The notes: generated by a model not told the origin, from the sequence alone. DNA of 64,000 nt from UBA2966 sp965242505 (GCA_965242505.1 OZ251449.1:930001-994000); one strand, 5' to 3'. Shown: positions 36,634 to 45,975, numbered from the stretch's first letter. Numbers and translations: made by a program.

Positions 36634-38106
36634 TCAAAGATTCTGGATCAATTGCTTCAGGGCGACCTTGAGCACGTTCTCAAGCCACGGCTGGAGCCTC
36701 TTCAAGGCCGTACCCTCGGTATCGTTGTAGAAGAAAACGAACCCTTCTTCCGCCACCGGAACGAGCGTGGAGCGCCGATCCCCGGCCTCGTCTTCATCCA
36801 GAATTTCCAGGAATGGCGCGCAAATCAGACTTCCAGTGAATCCGCGCCCGATGCCGTGGATCGCGAACACCAGCCGCGCCCGCCGTTCCCACGTCATGTG
36901 CAGAGCCACCCAGGAACGGAATTCGCCGAAATTGACGAAATAGCCCAAATGATTCTTCGCGTTCTGGATGATCTGCGCCCGATACCAGTGGCTGGTCTCG
37001 TCGTCTCCAGACCCGACCCGAGCTACAGCCGAGGTCGTTATTCGCAATAGCGCGTTCCCGATATCCGGGGCGATTTCCTCCAACCGTTCGCACAGACGTT
37101 CCTTTATCGCATCGGCTATACCGAAAACCCTTTCGAGTTCCTGCCTTCTTTCGACGGCCGTTTTACCGGCGGCAGCGTGGAGGCCATCCAGTGTCGCCCT
37201 GACGTCAGTCTTGTCGAACAACACCGTTTCGGATAACGCCACCGCCTTGCGGAATTGAACTCTCTGAAGTGTGGCGATCAGATCGACGAGCGGTTTGAGA
37301 TCGTCCGCGTCGGCGGCTTCGAGAGCATCGAGATAGGACGTCCGGTCGTCTCTGGTCACGACCAACGGAAAAAGATCGTGCTTGATCAGAACGAACGACG
37401 CGAGCGCCCGCGCCAACCGGCCGTTGCCGTCCTGGAACGGATGAATCTGCGTGAACCGATGGTGCAGCCAGGCCGCCTGCACTTCCGTCGGCATCCTCTC
37501 GTCGAGGTGCGCCGCATGCAGCTCGACGAGTCTGTCCATCTCGGCCGCCACGTGTTCCGGCGGGCAGTACTTGTAGGTCACGCCATTCCGGACCGGGTGG
37601 TTGGGTTGGACTTTCCAGTCACCCTTGATCAGCTCCACCTCGATGTGCTGGCCGAACGAATCGATCGCTTCCGTAACCATCTGGCTCCGGAGCAGCACGG
37701 CATGGAGCTCCCTGATATAGGAGGTCGACAAGGGCCGTAAGCTCTTCACGAAATCGAACACGCCGTCGAGGGCCCGTTTCTGATCGTTCAGCAGTCCAAG
37801 GACGAATTCACGTGGACGATTGGTTGAACCGTGAGCCAACAATTCCGCGCGAAACCCCTGTTCGATCAGCGTCCGGGTGACCCCGCGATCGATGTCGTAG
37901 AGGTTCTCGATAATACCCGTCTCGATCGCCCATTCGCGGCCGAGCCGCTCGGTGAAGTCGGAAACGAGGTCCGTTCCCTTGAGTCGTTCCTGTTGATCAC
38001 GCCATACCGCCCTGATTCCCGGAATCTCCGAGACGGACAATTCCTCCCAGTCGGCATCCGGTTCCGTAATGCCGGTCTCGGGGTTCCAGATCAAAATTTC
38101 TTTCAT
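36634..38106 (-). CDS. Fic-domain protein (AMPylase type) with N-terminal inhibitory helix
   Basis: A 490-residue Fic protein likely to transfer AMP or another nucleotide moiety to a protein hydroxyl. The active-site motif is complete, H222-PFQDGNGRLAR (222-233). The inhibitory motif (S/T)xxxE(G/N) is present upstream of the Fic fold as TGIIEN at 63-68, so this is the class with built-in autoinhibition rather than a separate antitoxin. The N-terminal extension and the last ~200 residues are not recognised. Base composition is less GC-rich than the neighbours and the whole unit lies between direct repeats. A broken gene ends 10 bp upstream. Confidence 0.9.
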   Translation of the reverse strand: MKEILIWNPETGITEPDADWEELSVSEIPGIRAVWRDQQERLKGTDLVSDFTERLGREWAIETGIIENLYDIDRGVTRTLIEQGFRAELLAHGSTNRPREFVLGLLNDQKRALDGVFDFVKSLRPLSTSYIRELHAVLLRSQMVTEAIDSFGQHIEVELIKGDWKVQPNHPVRNGVTYKYCPPEHVAAEMDRLVELHAAHLDERMPTEVQAAWLHHRFTQIHPFQDGNGRLARALASFVLIKHDLFPLVVTRDDRTSYLDALEAADADDLKPLVDLIATLQRVQFRKAVALSETVLFDKTDVRATLDGLHAAAGKTAVERRQELERVFGIADAIKERLCERLEEIAPDIGNALLRITTSAVARVGSGDDETSHWYRAQIIQNAKNHLGYFVNFGEFRSWVALHMTWERRARLVFAIHGIGRGFTGSLICAPFLEILDEDEAGDRRSTLVPVAEEGFVFFYNDTEGTALKRLQPWLENVLKVALKQLIQNL

Positions 38107-38116
38107 GTTGTATGTC

Positions 38117-38500
38117 TTATCGATCGGAGCTCACGATATCATTGAACACTGATTCGATGTCTATCTCCATGTACCTGAATGATCTCGCTTCCTCCAGCGA
38201 CAATCTACCACTCAGCCAATCGTAATCACGATCGAAGATATCGTCGAACGCCTTTTGGGCCTGTCGGGCGACTTTCTTACTGCCTTGCCTTGTTTTGGCC
38301 CAACAGTAGAGTCAGCAGATACTCTGGGCACTCGGCTGGTCCGTTCCATTCGTATCTCCGTAGAACCCACCCCGATACATGAACCAGTGGCCATTGATAC
38401 CCTGTGAACACGTCTGATGTTCGATACAAGAAAGTATTCGACGCGCCTCTTGCTCGGATACGCGCATCGTGATCATCCGGTTATTTATCCGATCGTTCAT
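38117..38500 (-). pseudogene. Gene upstream of fic interrupted by an in-frame TGA
   Basis: From ATG 38500 one frame runs to TAA at 38117 with a single TGA at 38312-38314 (codon 63). Both halves have similar polar, helical character (SEQEARRILSCIEHQ, then ARQAQKAFDDIFDRDYDWL), which argues for a single former gene of about 127 codons. The stop is 10 bp before the fic ATG, so the two were probably one operon. No selenocysteine element is apparent; a nonsense mutation is the simpler reading. Family not recognised. Confidence 0.6.
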
Positions 38501-38616
38501 CGTTGCCCACTTTCCGGAAACGCTCAACCTGTTGCGTAAAAAGAATCAAGGTAAGTCGCTTGTCTCGGGCATCAATCAAAAATCTTACACCGGATCCGCC
38601 ACCTCGGCCAACTCGC

Positions 38617-38697
38617 CGCGCGGCAAGGACGAGAGAGTCGGCGCTGATCATGCTGTGGGACGACCGCTACGACGGGAGCGACGGATCGACGCCGTAG
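38617..38697 (+). pseudogene. 3' fragment of a 3-hydroxyisobutyrate-dehydrogenase-like gene
   Basis: Encodes ESALIMLWDDRYDG, almost the same as the C-terminus of the dehydrogenase ending at 36576, with an indel just upstream, and then runs to TAG at 38695. It overlaps the 3' end of hyuB on the other strand. It looks like a leftover from the event that placed the Fic module here. Confidence 0.65.
38640..38677 (+). repeat. Direct repeat flanking the Fic module, right copy
   Basis: Counterpart of 36531-36568; 24 bp identical (38654-38677) plus a weaker 14-bp extension. Confidence 0.85.
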
Positions 38698-40391
38698 TCG
38701 CGCCGGGCCGATTCGGCACTGACGTATCCGTCGCGCACGTCGGCCTGGACCTTCGCCGGATCGCGCTTCGACGGCGGGCCGAATCCGCCCGAACCGGGCG
38801 CCTCGTACCAGATTTCGGATCCTTCGGGCGCGAGGAAGCACTCCTTGCTGTTGAGATCGCGCCGGGCGCCGTCGGCGTCGATCAGGTAGACGCGCGCGGG
38901 CGCGCCCGCCCCGCCCCCGAACAGGCCGAACGGCGGCGACCTGGACCGCTCGCAGCACACCGTGGCCTCGGCCGCGTGGCCAAGAACCTTCCACACGCGG
39001 CGGGCCGCCAGACCGCCGCGATACTCCCCTGCCCCGCCCGAGTCCGGAATCAGCTCGTAGCGGTCGACCCGCAGCGGAAAGCTCATCTCCACGACCTCCA
39101 CCGGCGTGTTCGCCGTGTTGGCGACGCTGGCGGCGATGGCGTTGATGCCGTCCTTGCCCGGGCGCGCGCCGAACCCGCCCTTGACGACCTCGTAGTTGAC
39201 GTAGCGGGCGCCGTCGCGCGGATCGATGCCGCCCATGGCGAGAATGGCCGACGTTCCCTGGGAGCACGCCATGACGTTGTCCGGCGCGAAGCCCGACATG
39301 GCCATGAACACCATGTCGCAGACCCGATGGGAGATCTCGTGGTTGGCGTACACCACCGGCGCGGGAAACGCGGCGTTGACGACGGTCCCGGGTTCGGCGT
39401 TCACGGAGATCGGGCGCCAGCAGCCCGAGTTCGGGGGGATCGCCGCGTCCGAATCGGCCACGGTCTTCACGGCCGTGTAGACTCCCGACGCCGTCACCGC
39501 GAGGGGCGAGTTCATGGGCCCTCGCACGACCGGATCGGTGCCCGCGAAATCGACGGAGAGCGTATCGCCGCTCTTCCTCACGCGCAGCCTGATGGCGAAC
39601 GGCGAGTCCTCGGTCTCGCCCGGCTCGATGACGCCGTCGCCGTCGCAGAAGTCCTCGAAACTCCCCTCGCCGTCGGGCAACGCCGCCAGGGCCCGGCGCA
39701 TCATCGCCTCGGAACGGTCCATCACGTCCCGCATGATACGCAGCAGGCGGTCCGTCCCATGACGGCGCGCCAGCCCCTCGAGTCGGGCCGCCGCGCGGCG
39801 GTTGGCGCCGACCTGGGCGCGAAGGTTGCCCCGTCCCTCCTCCGGCGTCCGCACGTTGGCGAAGATGATGTCCTCGACCTCGCGCACGGGTTCGCCCCGG
39901 CGATACAGCCGGACGGGAGGCAGGCGCAGGCCCTCGGCGAATATCTCGGTCTCGACGCCGTAGCTGCCGGGCGCGCCGCCGCCCACGTCCGGCCAATGGG
40001 CTCGCAGGCAGACGAACCCCAGCAGGCGTCCGCCGTCCGCGAAGGCGGGAGTCACCACGTTGACGTCCGGCAGATGCGAGCCGCCGAAGTACGGATCGTT
40101 GTGGATGAACACGTCGCCCGGCGCGATCTCCTCCCAGGCGCGGATGACGGCCTTGACGGCCAGCGGCATCGAGCCGAGATGCATCGGCAGGTCCGGCCCT
40201 TGCGCCACCATGTCGCCCCGCGAATCGAAGATGCCGCACGAGAAATCGCCCGCCGACTTCAGGATCGGCGAATAGGCCGTTTTCGACAGGACGACCCGCA
40301 TTTCCGCGGCCATCGAATAGAGGCTGTTCTTCACCACCTCGAACGTGACCGGATCGTTGTCCGCGAACGCTCCGGGCGCGGCGTCAGCCAT
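38667..40391 (-). CDS. hyuB: Hydantoinase B/5-oxoprolinase beta-type subunit
   Basis: HyuB-family subunit (574 aa) that with HyuA makes an ATP-dependent hydantoinase or 5-oxoprolinase. Typical blocks are SPILKSAGDFSCGIFD, GDVFIHNDPYFGGSHLPD, MNSPLAVTASGVYTAVK, and the C-terminal SGGAGEYRGGLAARR. The ATG overlaps the hyuA stop by a few bases. The last codons overlap the right direct repeat of the Fic module. The divergent ggt gene upstream of hyuA suggests a role in gamma-glutamyl or oxoproline recycling. Confidence 0.93.
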   Translation of the reverse strand: MADAAPGAFADNDPVTFEVVKNSLYSMAAEMRVVLSKTAYSPILKSAGDFSCGIFDSRGDMVAQGPDLPMHLGSMPLAVKAVIRAWEEIAPGDVFIHNDPYFGGSHLPDVNVVTPAFADGGRLLGFVCLRAHWPDVGGGAPGSYGVETEIFAEGLRLPPVRLYRRGEPVREVEDIIFANVRTPEEGRGNLRAQVGANRRAAARLEGLARRHGTDRLLRIMRDVMDRSEAMMRRALAALPDGEGSFEDFCDGDGVIEPGETEDSPFAIRLRVRKSGDTLSVDFAGTDPVVRGPMNSPLAVTASGVYTAVKTVADSDAAIPPNSGCWRPISVNAEPGTVVNAAFPAPVVYANHEISHRVCDMVFMAMSGFAPDNVMACSQGTSAILAMGGIDPRDGARYVNYEVVKGGFGARPGKDGINAIAASVANTANTPVEVVEMSFPLRVDRYELIPDSGGAGEYRGGLAARRVWKVLGHAAEATVCCERSRSPPFGLFGGGAGAPARVYLIDADGARRDLNSKECFLAPEGSEIWYEAPGSGGFGPPSKRDPAKVQADVRDGYVSAESARRDYGVDPSLPS

Positions 40392-42492
40392 CGCCGCCCT
40401 CCTCCATGACGAGAACTCCCCTCGGATCGGTCCGCGCTCTCCATCCGGGCGGAACGACGATCGTCGAGTCCGCCGCCTCGATGACGGCCGGCCCCGGCGC
40501 CTCGCCGCGCGATGGCAGGCGACCGCGGTCGAGGATATCGCACGCGACCGCGCCGGTATCCTTGAAATAGACCGAACGCGTTCCGCGCCGGGCGGCGTCG
40601 ACGGCTCCGTTCCCGGCGTCGCCCGCCTTCAGATCCAGGCCCTCGAGGATGCCGACGGCGCCGACCCGAAGATTGACGATCTGAAGCGGCTCGCCGGGAC
40701 TGTCGTGTCCGTAGATGGCGCGGTGGCGGGCATGAAACGCCTCCGCCAATTTCGCGAGGCTCGCGGCTCCGATGGCGCCGTCTTCGATCGGCGTCGTGAG
40801 CTCGTAGGCCTGCCGCGTGTAGCGCACGTCCGCGGCCCGTTGCAGCCTGCGCCTGTCCTCCGGCACGCCGGCTGCGGCCAGCATGGCGCGCCCGGCCGCC
40901 TCCATCGTCGACAGCGCCTCCGAGACCTCGTCCGGGGACACCCGGTCGAGCCGTCCGTGGAACGTGCGGACGTAATCCCGACGGAGGTCGGTGGCGACGA
41001 GGCCCAGGGCGGAGAATCCGCCGGGAATGGGCGGCACGACGACCTTCGGGATACCGAGCTCGCGGGCGAGGCTCGCCGCGTGCGCCGGTCCCGCGCCGCC
41101 GAACGCCACGAGCGCGAACTCGCGCGGGTCGTGGCCGCGCTCGACGGAGACGATGCGCAACGCTTCCGCCATGTTGTGGTCGACCACCTCGACGACGCCG
41201 GCCGCGGCTTCGAGGACGGAGAGACCGAGAGGCTCGGCGATCTTCTCCCGAAGCGCCGCTTCGGCCGCCGCCGCGTCGATGGCCAGCTCGCCACCCAGGA
41301 AGTAGTCCGGATCCAGGTATCCGAGGATCAGATCGCAGTCGGTGACCGTGGGGTCCCGCCCGCCCCGCCCGTAGCAGACGGGACCCGGCTCGGCGCCGGC
41401 GCTGCGGGGGCCGACGCGCAGCCCGCCCCCCGAATCGATCCACGCGATGCTGCCGCCGCCGGCGCTGACTTCCGCGAGGTCGATGACGGGCGTCTTGATC
41501 GGGTGACCGGTGCCGTGCATCCAGCGGGCGACGTTGGCGTCGGCGCCGACCTCGTACTCCGACGTCACCTCGATCCGCCCGTCGGCGATGAGGCTCGCCT
41601 TGGCGGTCGTCCCGCCCATGTCGAAGGAGATCAGGTTCGGCTCGTCGATCTGCCCGCCGATGAAGGCCGCGGCGATGACGCCGGCGGCGGGGCCGGACTC
41701 CACGGCCGTGACCGGCGTCTTCACGCTTTCGGCGACGTCCAGGATCCCGCCGCTCGACCCCATGACGTGGAGCGGCGGCAGCTTCAGCGCGCGGGTGGCC
41801 CGCTCCAGGCGTTCCAGATACGACACGAGGAGCGGACCGACGTAGGCGCAGACGGCGGTCGTGCTGGCGCGCTCGAACTCCTTCAACTCGGGCAGGACGT
41901 CGCAAGAGAGAAAGACCGGGACGCCGGGCAGCGCGGCGCGCAGCCGCGCGCCGATCCGCCGTTCGTGGCCGTCGTGGAGGAACGAGAACAGCAGGCATAC
42001 CGCGACCGCCTCCACCCCCTCGTTCCCGATCTCCTCGACGATGGCGTCGAGCTCGTCCTCCGCCAGCGGAACCACCACCTCGCCGTCCGCGCCGACGCGC
42101 TCGGTGACCTCGAACCGCCTGTGGCGGGGAACCAGCACGGCGGGCGGTTCCTGGTTGCGGTCGTAGAGGCGCGCGCGGGCCGAACGGCGCAACTCCAGAA
42201 CGTCCCTGAAGCCGCGCGTGGCGATCAACGCGGTCTTCGCGCCCTTTTCCTCGAGAATGGCGTTGGTCACGACGGTGGTCGCGTGCGACAGGAGGACGAC
42301 GTCCGAGGCGGCGACCCGGTGGCGCGACATCGCGGCCTCCAGCGCGGAGATGACGCCGGCGACGAAGTCCCGCGGCGTGGTCGATGTCTTGACGATACCG
42401 ACGCGGCCGCTCGCCTCGTCGACCACGGCCACGTCCGTGAACGTGCCGCCCACGTCCACGCCGATACGGTATCGGGGTTGCGATCCGGTCAT
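40384..42492 (-). CDS. hyuA: Hydantoinase A/5-oxoprolinase alpha-type subunit
   Basis: ATP-binding HyuA subunit (702 aa). N-terminal phosphate-binding motif GVDVGGTFTDVAVVD, then LLSHATTVVTNAILEEKGA, central ISFDMGGTTAKASLI and GGGSIAWID, and the late FGGAGPAHAASLARELG. ATG 42492 is the natural start; the very long frame that continues upstream is shadow of ggt. Cleaves a cyclic amide (hydantoin or 5-oxoproline) with ATP hydrolysis together with HyuB. Divergent from ggt across 78 bp. Confidence 0.93.
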   Translation of the reverse strand: MTGSQPRYRIGVDVGGTFTDVAVVDEASGRVGIVKTSTTPRDFVAGVISALEAAMSRHRVAASDVVLLSHATTVVTNAILEEKGAKTALIATRGFRDVLELRRSARARLYDRNQEPPAVLVPRHRRFEVTERVGADGEVVVPLAEDELDAIVEEIGNEGVEAVAVCLLFSFLHDGHERRIGARLRAALPGVPVFLSCDVLPELKEFERASTTAVCAYVGPLLVSYLERLERATRALKLPPLHVMGSSGGILDVAESVKTPVTAVESGPAAGVIAAAFIGGQIDEPNLISFDMGGTTAKASLIADGRIEVTSEYEVGADANVARWMHGTGHPIKTPVIDLAEVSAGGGSIAWIDSGGGLRVGPRSAGAEPGPVCYGRGGRDPTVTDCDLILGYLDPDYFLGGELAIDAAAAEAALREKIAEPLGLSVLEAAAGVVEVVDHNMAEALRIVSVERGHDPREFALVAFGGAGPAHAASLARELGIPKVVVPPIPGGFSALGLVATDLRRDYVRTFHGRLDRVSPDEVSEALSTMEAAGRAMLAAAGVPEDRRRLQRAADVRYTRQAYELTTPIEDGAIGAASLAKLAEAFHARHRAIYGHDSPGEPLQIVNLRVGAVGILEGLDLKAGDAGNGAVDAARRGTRSVYFKDTGAVACDILDRGRLPSRGEAPGPAVIEAADSTIVVPPGWRARTDPRGVLVMEEGGDG

Positions 42493-42509
42493 GACACCTC
42501 GATCCGGCT

Positions 42510-42521
42510 TTATATTCCATA
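42510..42521 (-). promoter_or_regulatory. Promoter-like element between hyuA and ggt
   Basis: In the 78-bp divergent spacer, the minus strand reads TATGGAATATAA, identical to a word at 9149-9160 upstream of ispDF. The AATATAA end could be a -10 for hyuA. No clear -35 was fixed. Confidence 0.3.
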
Positions 42522-42570
42522 GAGCGCCCATGGTAATGCGGCGCAACACGATCGAAGGGCGCCGCCGCCG

Positions 42571-44361
42571 ATGACCGAGGCGACGAACGCGGGAACCAGG
42601 CTTCGAGGCCACGCGGCGGCCGCGCTGTGCGCCTGTCTGCTCTGGACCGGCGCCGGGTATGCGGACGAACGGGACGTCCGGCCCGAAACCGGCGCCGGGA
42701 CGGGCTCGCGCGCCGGCCTCGCGGCGGGGTCCGAGATGATCGTCGCAGCCGATCCTCGCGCCGCGCGCGCGGGAGCCCGGATCCTGGCGGCCGGCGGCGC
42801 TGCGGTCGATGCCGCGGTCGCCGCGCAGCTCGTGCTCAACCTCGTCGAGCCGCAATCGTCCGGCATCGGCGGCGGCGCGTTCCTGATCCATTACGACGGG
42901 GCGACCGGCGCGCTCGCCGCCTACGACGGGCGGGAGACCGCGCCTGCGGCTGCGACGCCCGAGCCATTCGTCAAGCCGGACGGCAGCCTGCCGGGCCATA
43001 TCGAAGCCCTGGCGGGCGGCCGGTCGGTCGGAGCGCCCGGCCTGTTGCGTATGCTGGAGGCGGCGCACCGCGCGCACGGCGCGCTGCCGTGGCCCGACCT
43101 GTTCGAGCCCGCGATCACGCTCGCCGAGGCGGGGTTCGCGATCGGCCCGCGGCTCAACAAGCTGCTGGCGCGCGTTCCGACGATCGCCCGCTTCCCCGAC
43201 ACGGCGGCCTATTTTCTCGACGGCGACGGGAGGCCGAAGCCGGTCGGCGCGATATTGCGCAACCCGACCTTCGCCGACACTCTCCGGCGTGTCGCCGCCG
43301 GCGGCGCCGACGCCTTCTATCGCGGCGCGATCGCGGACGACATCGCGCGCGCGGTCGCCGCCTCGGCGATCAATCCCGGCCGGCTGAGCGCCAGCGACAT
43401 GGCGGGCTACGCGGCCAAACAGCGGCCGCCGGTCTGCCTCGCCTATCGCGGATACCGGATCTGCGGCATGGGTCCGCCGAGCTCGGGCGGGTTGACCGTG
43501 CTGCAAATCCTCGGATTGCTCGAACGTTTCGACGTCGGGGCGCTGGCTCCGAACTCGGTCGACGCGGTGCATCTGTTCGCCGAGGCGAGTCGCCTCGCCT
43601 ACGCCGACCGGGACACGTACATCGCCGATCCGGACTTCGTCCCGGCGCCGACGGGCGGCCTGCTCGACCGATCCTATCTGCGGGCGCGCGCGGCGCTGAT
43701 CGATGCCGATGCCGCCGCCGCCGACGCCGACGCGCCGCCCGGCACACCGCCCGGGGCCGAGGGCGCGAAGCGGAAAGCCCGGTCGCCGGAACCTCCGGGC
43801 ACGTCGCACCTCAGCGTCGTCGACCGCCGCGGCAATGCGGTCGCGCTCACCTCCAGCATCGAGTTCGCGTTCGGTTCGGGGCTCATGGCGCGCGGATTTC
43901 TGCTGAACAACCAACTCACCGACTTCTCCTTCACGCCCGAACGCGGCGGGGGCGACGTCGCCAACCGCGCGCAACCCGGCAAGCGCCCGCGCAGCTCGAT
44001 GGCGCCGACCATGGTGTTCGACGCGGACGGACGATTGCGCCTGGTCGTCGGCTCGCCGGGCGGCTCCCGCATCATCTGCTACGTCGCGGGGACTCTGGTC
44101 GCGGTGATCGATTGGGGGCTCGACGCCCAGGCCGCGGTCGAGTTGCCGCACCGGTGCAACCGGGGCGCCGCGACCGAGCTCGAGCGGGGCGCCGCGATGG
44201 CTGCGCTCCAGGACTCGCTGGAGGCCCGGGGCCATGCTGTGGAGCTCCGCGACATGAACAGCGGTCTGCACGCCGTTCAACTCGACCACAACAAGGACGG
44301 TGAAGTCGTCCTGTTCGGCGCCGTGGACCCGCGTCGGGACGGGCTCGCCGCCGGGCGGTGA
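42571..44361 (+). CDS. ggt: Gamma-glutamyltranspeptidase
   Basis: Secreted or periplasmic N-terminal-nucleophile hydrolase (596 aa) that cleaves gamma-glutamyl bonds such as in glutathione. A signal peptide is seen at about 10-31 (AAAALCACLLWTGAGYA). Large-subunit blocks include NLVEPQSSGIGGGAFLIHYD (VEPQSSGIGGGAF) and the DGRETAPAAATP Arg site. Autocleavage occurs before T411 in PGTSHLSVVD. The small subunit carries RPRSSMAPTMVF and GSPGGSRII. A low-complexity Ala/Asp stretch precedes the cleavage site. The last ~280 bp are part of a 530-bp direct repeat also found at 46.2 kb. Divergent from hyuAB. Confidence 0.94.
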   Translation: MTEATNAGTRLRGHAAAALCACLLWTGAGYADERDVRPETGAGTGSRAGLAAGSEMIVAADPRAARAGARILAAGGAAVDAAVAAQLVLNLVEPQSSGIGGGAFLIHYDGATGALAAYDGRETAPAAATPEPFVKPDGSLPGHIEALAGGRSVGAPGLLRMLEAAHRAHGALPWPDLFEPAITLAEAGFAIGPRLNKLLARVPTIARFPDTAAYFLDGDGRPKPVGAILRNPTFADTLRRVAAGGADAFYRGAIADDIARAVAASAINPGRLSASDMAGYAAKQRPPVCLAYRGYRICGMGPPSSGGLTVLQILGLLERFDVGALAPNSVDAVHLFAEASRLAYADRDTYIADPDFVPAPTGGLLDRSYLRARAALIDADAAAADADAPPGTPPGAEGAKRKARSPEPPGTSHLSVVDRRGNAVALTSSIEFAFGSGLMARGFLLNNQLTDFSFTPERGGGDVANRAQPGKRPRSSMAPTMVFDADGRLRLVVGSPGGSRIICYVAGTLVAVIDWGLDAQAAVELPHRCNRGAATELERGAAMAALQDSLEARGHAVELRDMNSGLHAVQLDHNKDGEVVLFGAVDPRRDGLAAGR

Positions 44362-44610
44362 CGGGCGGCGGACCGCCATCGCCTCCCCTATGCCGACCTC
44401 CTGCCCCGCGGCTCTCCGGGAATCTCGCACGGTCCACGATTGTGATCCAAAACCATCCATATGGCGAGAACCGGCGCTCCATCATGCGATGACGCCTTGT
44501 GAATGACCTACATTGGGTTACGATGGGATTGCATATCCAGCTACCGCGGAGGCACGAGAGACCGTCCATGACGACTTCGGGAACGCCAGCCAAACGCTCC
44601 ACCCCGACGA
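44081..44610 (+). repeat. 530-bp direct repeat, copy A
   Basis: Covers the last 281 bp of ggt, the spacer with a promoter-like pair, and the first ~43 bp of the methyltransferase gene. Copy B at 46217-46745 is roughly 93-95% identical by eye, with only two small indels in the spacer. Confidence 0.93.
44497..44524 (+). promoter_or_regulatory. Putative promoter before methyltransferase 1
   Basis: TTGTGA (44497-44502), 16-bp spacer, TACGAT (44519-44524), 43 bp before the ATG at 44568. The same pair is kept in copy B as TTGTGA and TATGAT. Confidence 0.45.
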
Positions 44611-45965
44611 CGTGGCCGGATCGGATCGCGAAGTCCATCGGGGGAGCGGGTTCCCCGAATTGGGAGAATCGGACGCTGTACCGAGGTGACAACCTCGAAT
44701 TCATGCGGAGCATGAACTCCAAGAGCGTCCATCTGATCGCCACCGATCCACCATTCAACAAGGGCCGGGACTTTCATGCGACACCGGAGTCCCTGGCGGC
44801 GGGGGCGAGCTTTGAAGACAGATGGAGATGGGACGAGGACGTACATCCCGAATGGGTGGAACAGATACAAGACGACTGGCCAAGCGTATGGGCGGTGATC
44901 GACTGGACACGGATAGTGCACAGCGACGCCATGGCGGCATTCTTGTGCTTCATGGGCGTGCGCCTGGTGGCGATGCACCGAATTCTACGCGAGGACGGCA
45001 GCATCTACCTGCACTGCGACACGACAGCCGGAGCATACCTGAAGACGCTGATGGATGCAGTCTTCGGTCCTGAGTGCTTTCGCAACGAAGTGGAGTGGTG
45101 CTACACGGGAAACTCGGAACCGAAGGCGCATTTCCCCAAGAAGCATGATCGAATCCTGTTCTACGCGAGGTCCACGACAACGAAATTCAATATAGTGCGG
45201 CTCCCGTACAAGAAGGCGACACTGCGGCGGTATAACCATGTGGACTCGGAGGGTCGCCGTTACAAGATGTCGAGCCTGCGTAATGGCCTTGAGCGCGTTT
45301 ACATGAAGGAGGGACGGGCGGCCCTGGACTGGTGGGACGACGTTCCAACGGTGCGGGGGAAGGCAAGCACCGGGTATCCCACCCAGAAACCGCTCGCCCT
45401 CTATCAGCGCATCATCCGCGCGTCGTCCAATCCCGGAGACATCGTGTTCGACCCCTTCGCCGGCTGCGCCACTACGCCGATTGCAGCGGAAATAGAGGGT
45501 CGGCAATGGGTAGCCTGCGACGAATGGGCGGGCGCCTACGACGTGGTGACGGAGCGCCTGGAAGCGCTGAAGGTCGGCAGCGGCGGGCAAGAGGAGATGG
45601 CCTACTATCCCGTCGCGCAACGAACGGAACCGCTCGTGCGCACCGACACCGGCGAAACGGCGGCGCCTCCGCTGAAGTCATTGCGCCGCAAGTCATCGCC
45701 GCCCACGATGAAACGGGCGGAGATGCTCGAAGCCCTGATTGCCCGAGACGGGATGCAATGCCAGGGTTGCGGTCGAGAGTTCGACCATGCGCGTTATTTC
45801 GAGCTGGATCACAAGCTCCCGCGGAGTGAAGGCGGCTCGAACGAATTGGAGAACCGGGTGTTGCTCTGTGGGCCGTGCAACCGCACGAAAAGCAATACGC
45901 TCACGCTTACGGGACTGCGGCAGCAGAATCGTGCGGACGGGTTTCTGGCCGTTCCGTTGAAATGA
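44568..45965 (+). CDS. DNA methyltransferase fused to C-terminal HNH domain (unit 1)
   Basis: A 465-residue protein joining a beta-type DNA methyltransferase (N6-adenine or N4-cytosine) to an HNH endonuclease-like domain. Catalytic motif IV is DPPF at 60-63; the AdoMet region lies near residue 300 (TQKPLALYQRI, then VFDPFAGCATTPIAAE). The target-recognition part should lie between. The HNH region at about 385-450 has CQGC, ELDHKLPRSEGG, and CGPCNRTKSN, i.e. paired CxxC zinc sites with His and Asn catalytic candidates. ATG 44568 follows GCGGAGG. Composition is less GC-rich than ggt. A homologous but clearly different unit lies at 46.8 kb. Confidence 0.88.
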   Translation: MTTSGTPAKRSTPTTWPDRIAKSIGGAGSPNWENRTLYRGDNLEFMRSMNSKSVHLIATDPPFNKGRDFHATPESLAAGASFEDRWRWDEDVHPEWVEQIQDDWPSVWAVIDWTRIVHSDAMAAFLCFMGVRLVAMHRILREDGSIYLHCDTTAGAYLKTLMDAVFGPECFRNEVEWCYTGNSEPKAHFPKKHDRILFYARSTTTKFNIVRLPYKKATLRRYNHVDSEGRRYKMSSLRNGLERVYMKEGRAALDWWDDVPTVRGKASTGYPTQKPLALYQRIIRASSNPGDIVFDPFAGCATTPIAAEIEGRQWVACDEWAGAYDVVTERLEALKVGSGGQEEMAYYPVAQRTEPLVRTDTGETAAPPLKSLRRKSSPPTMKRAEMLEALIARDGMQCQGCGREFDHARYFELDHKLPRSEGGSNELENRVLLCGPCNRTKSNTLTLTGLRQQNRADGFLAVPLK

Positions 45966-45975
45966 CGATGTTGAC

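Noticed and set aside
38312..38314. TGA as a selenocysteine codon
   Set aside because: No selenoprotein family match and no convincing stem-loop directly after the TGA; a nonsense mutation is simpler.
40384..44460. 1358-codon minus-strand frame fusing hyuA with sequence opposite ggt
   Set aside because: The hyuA homology starts at ATG 42492; the rest is shadow of ggt.
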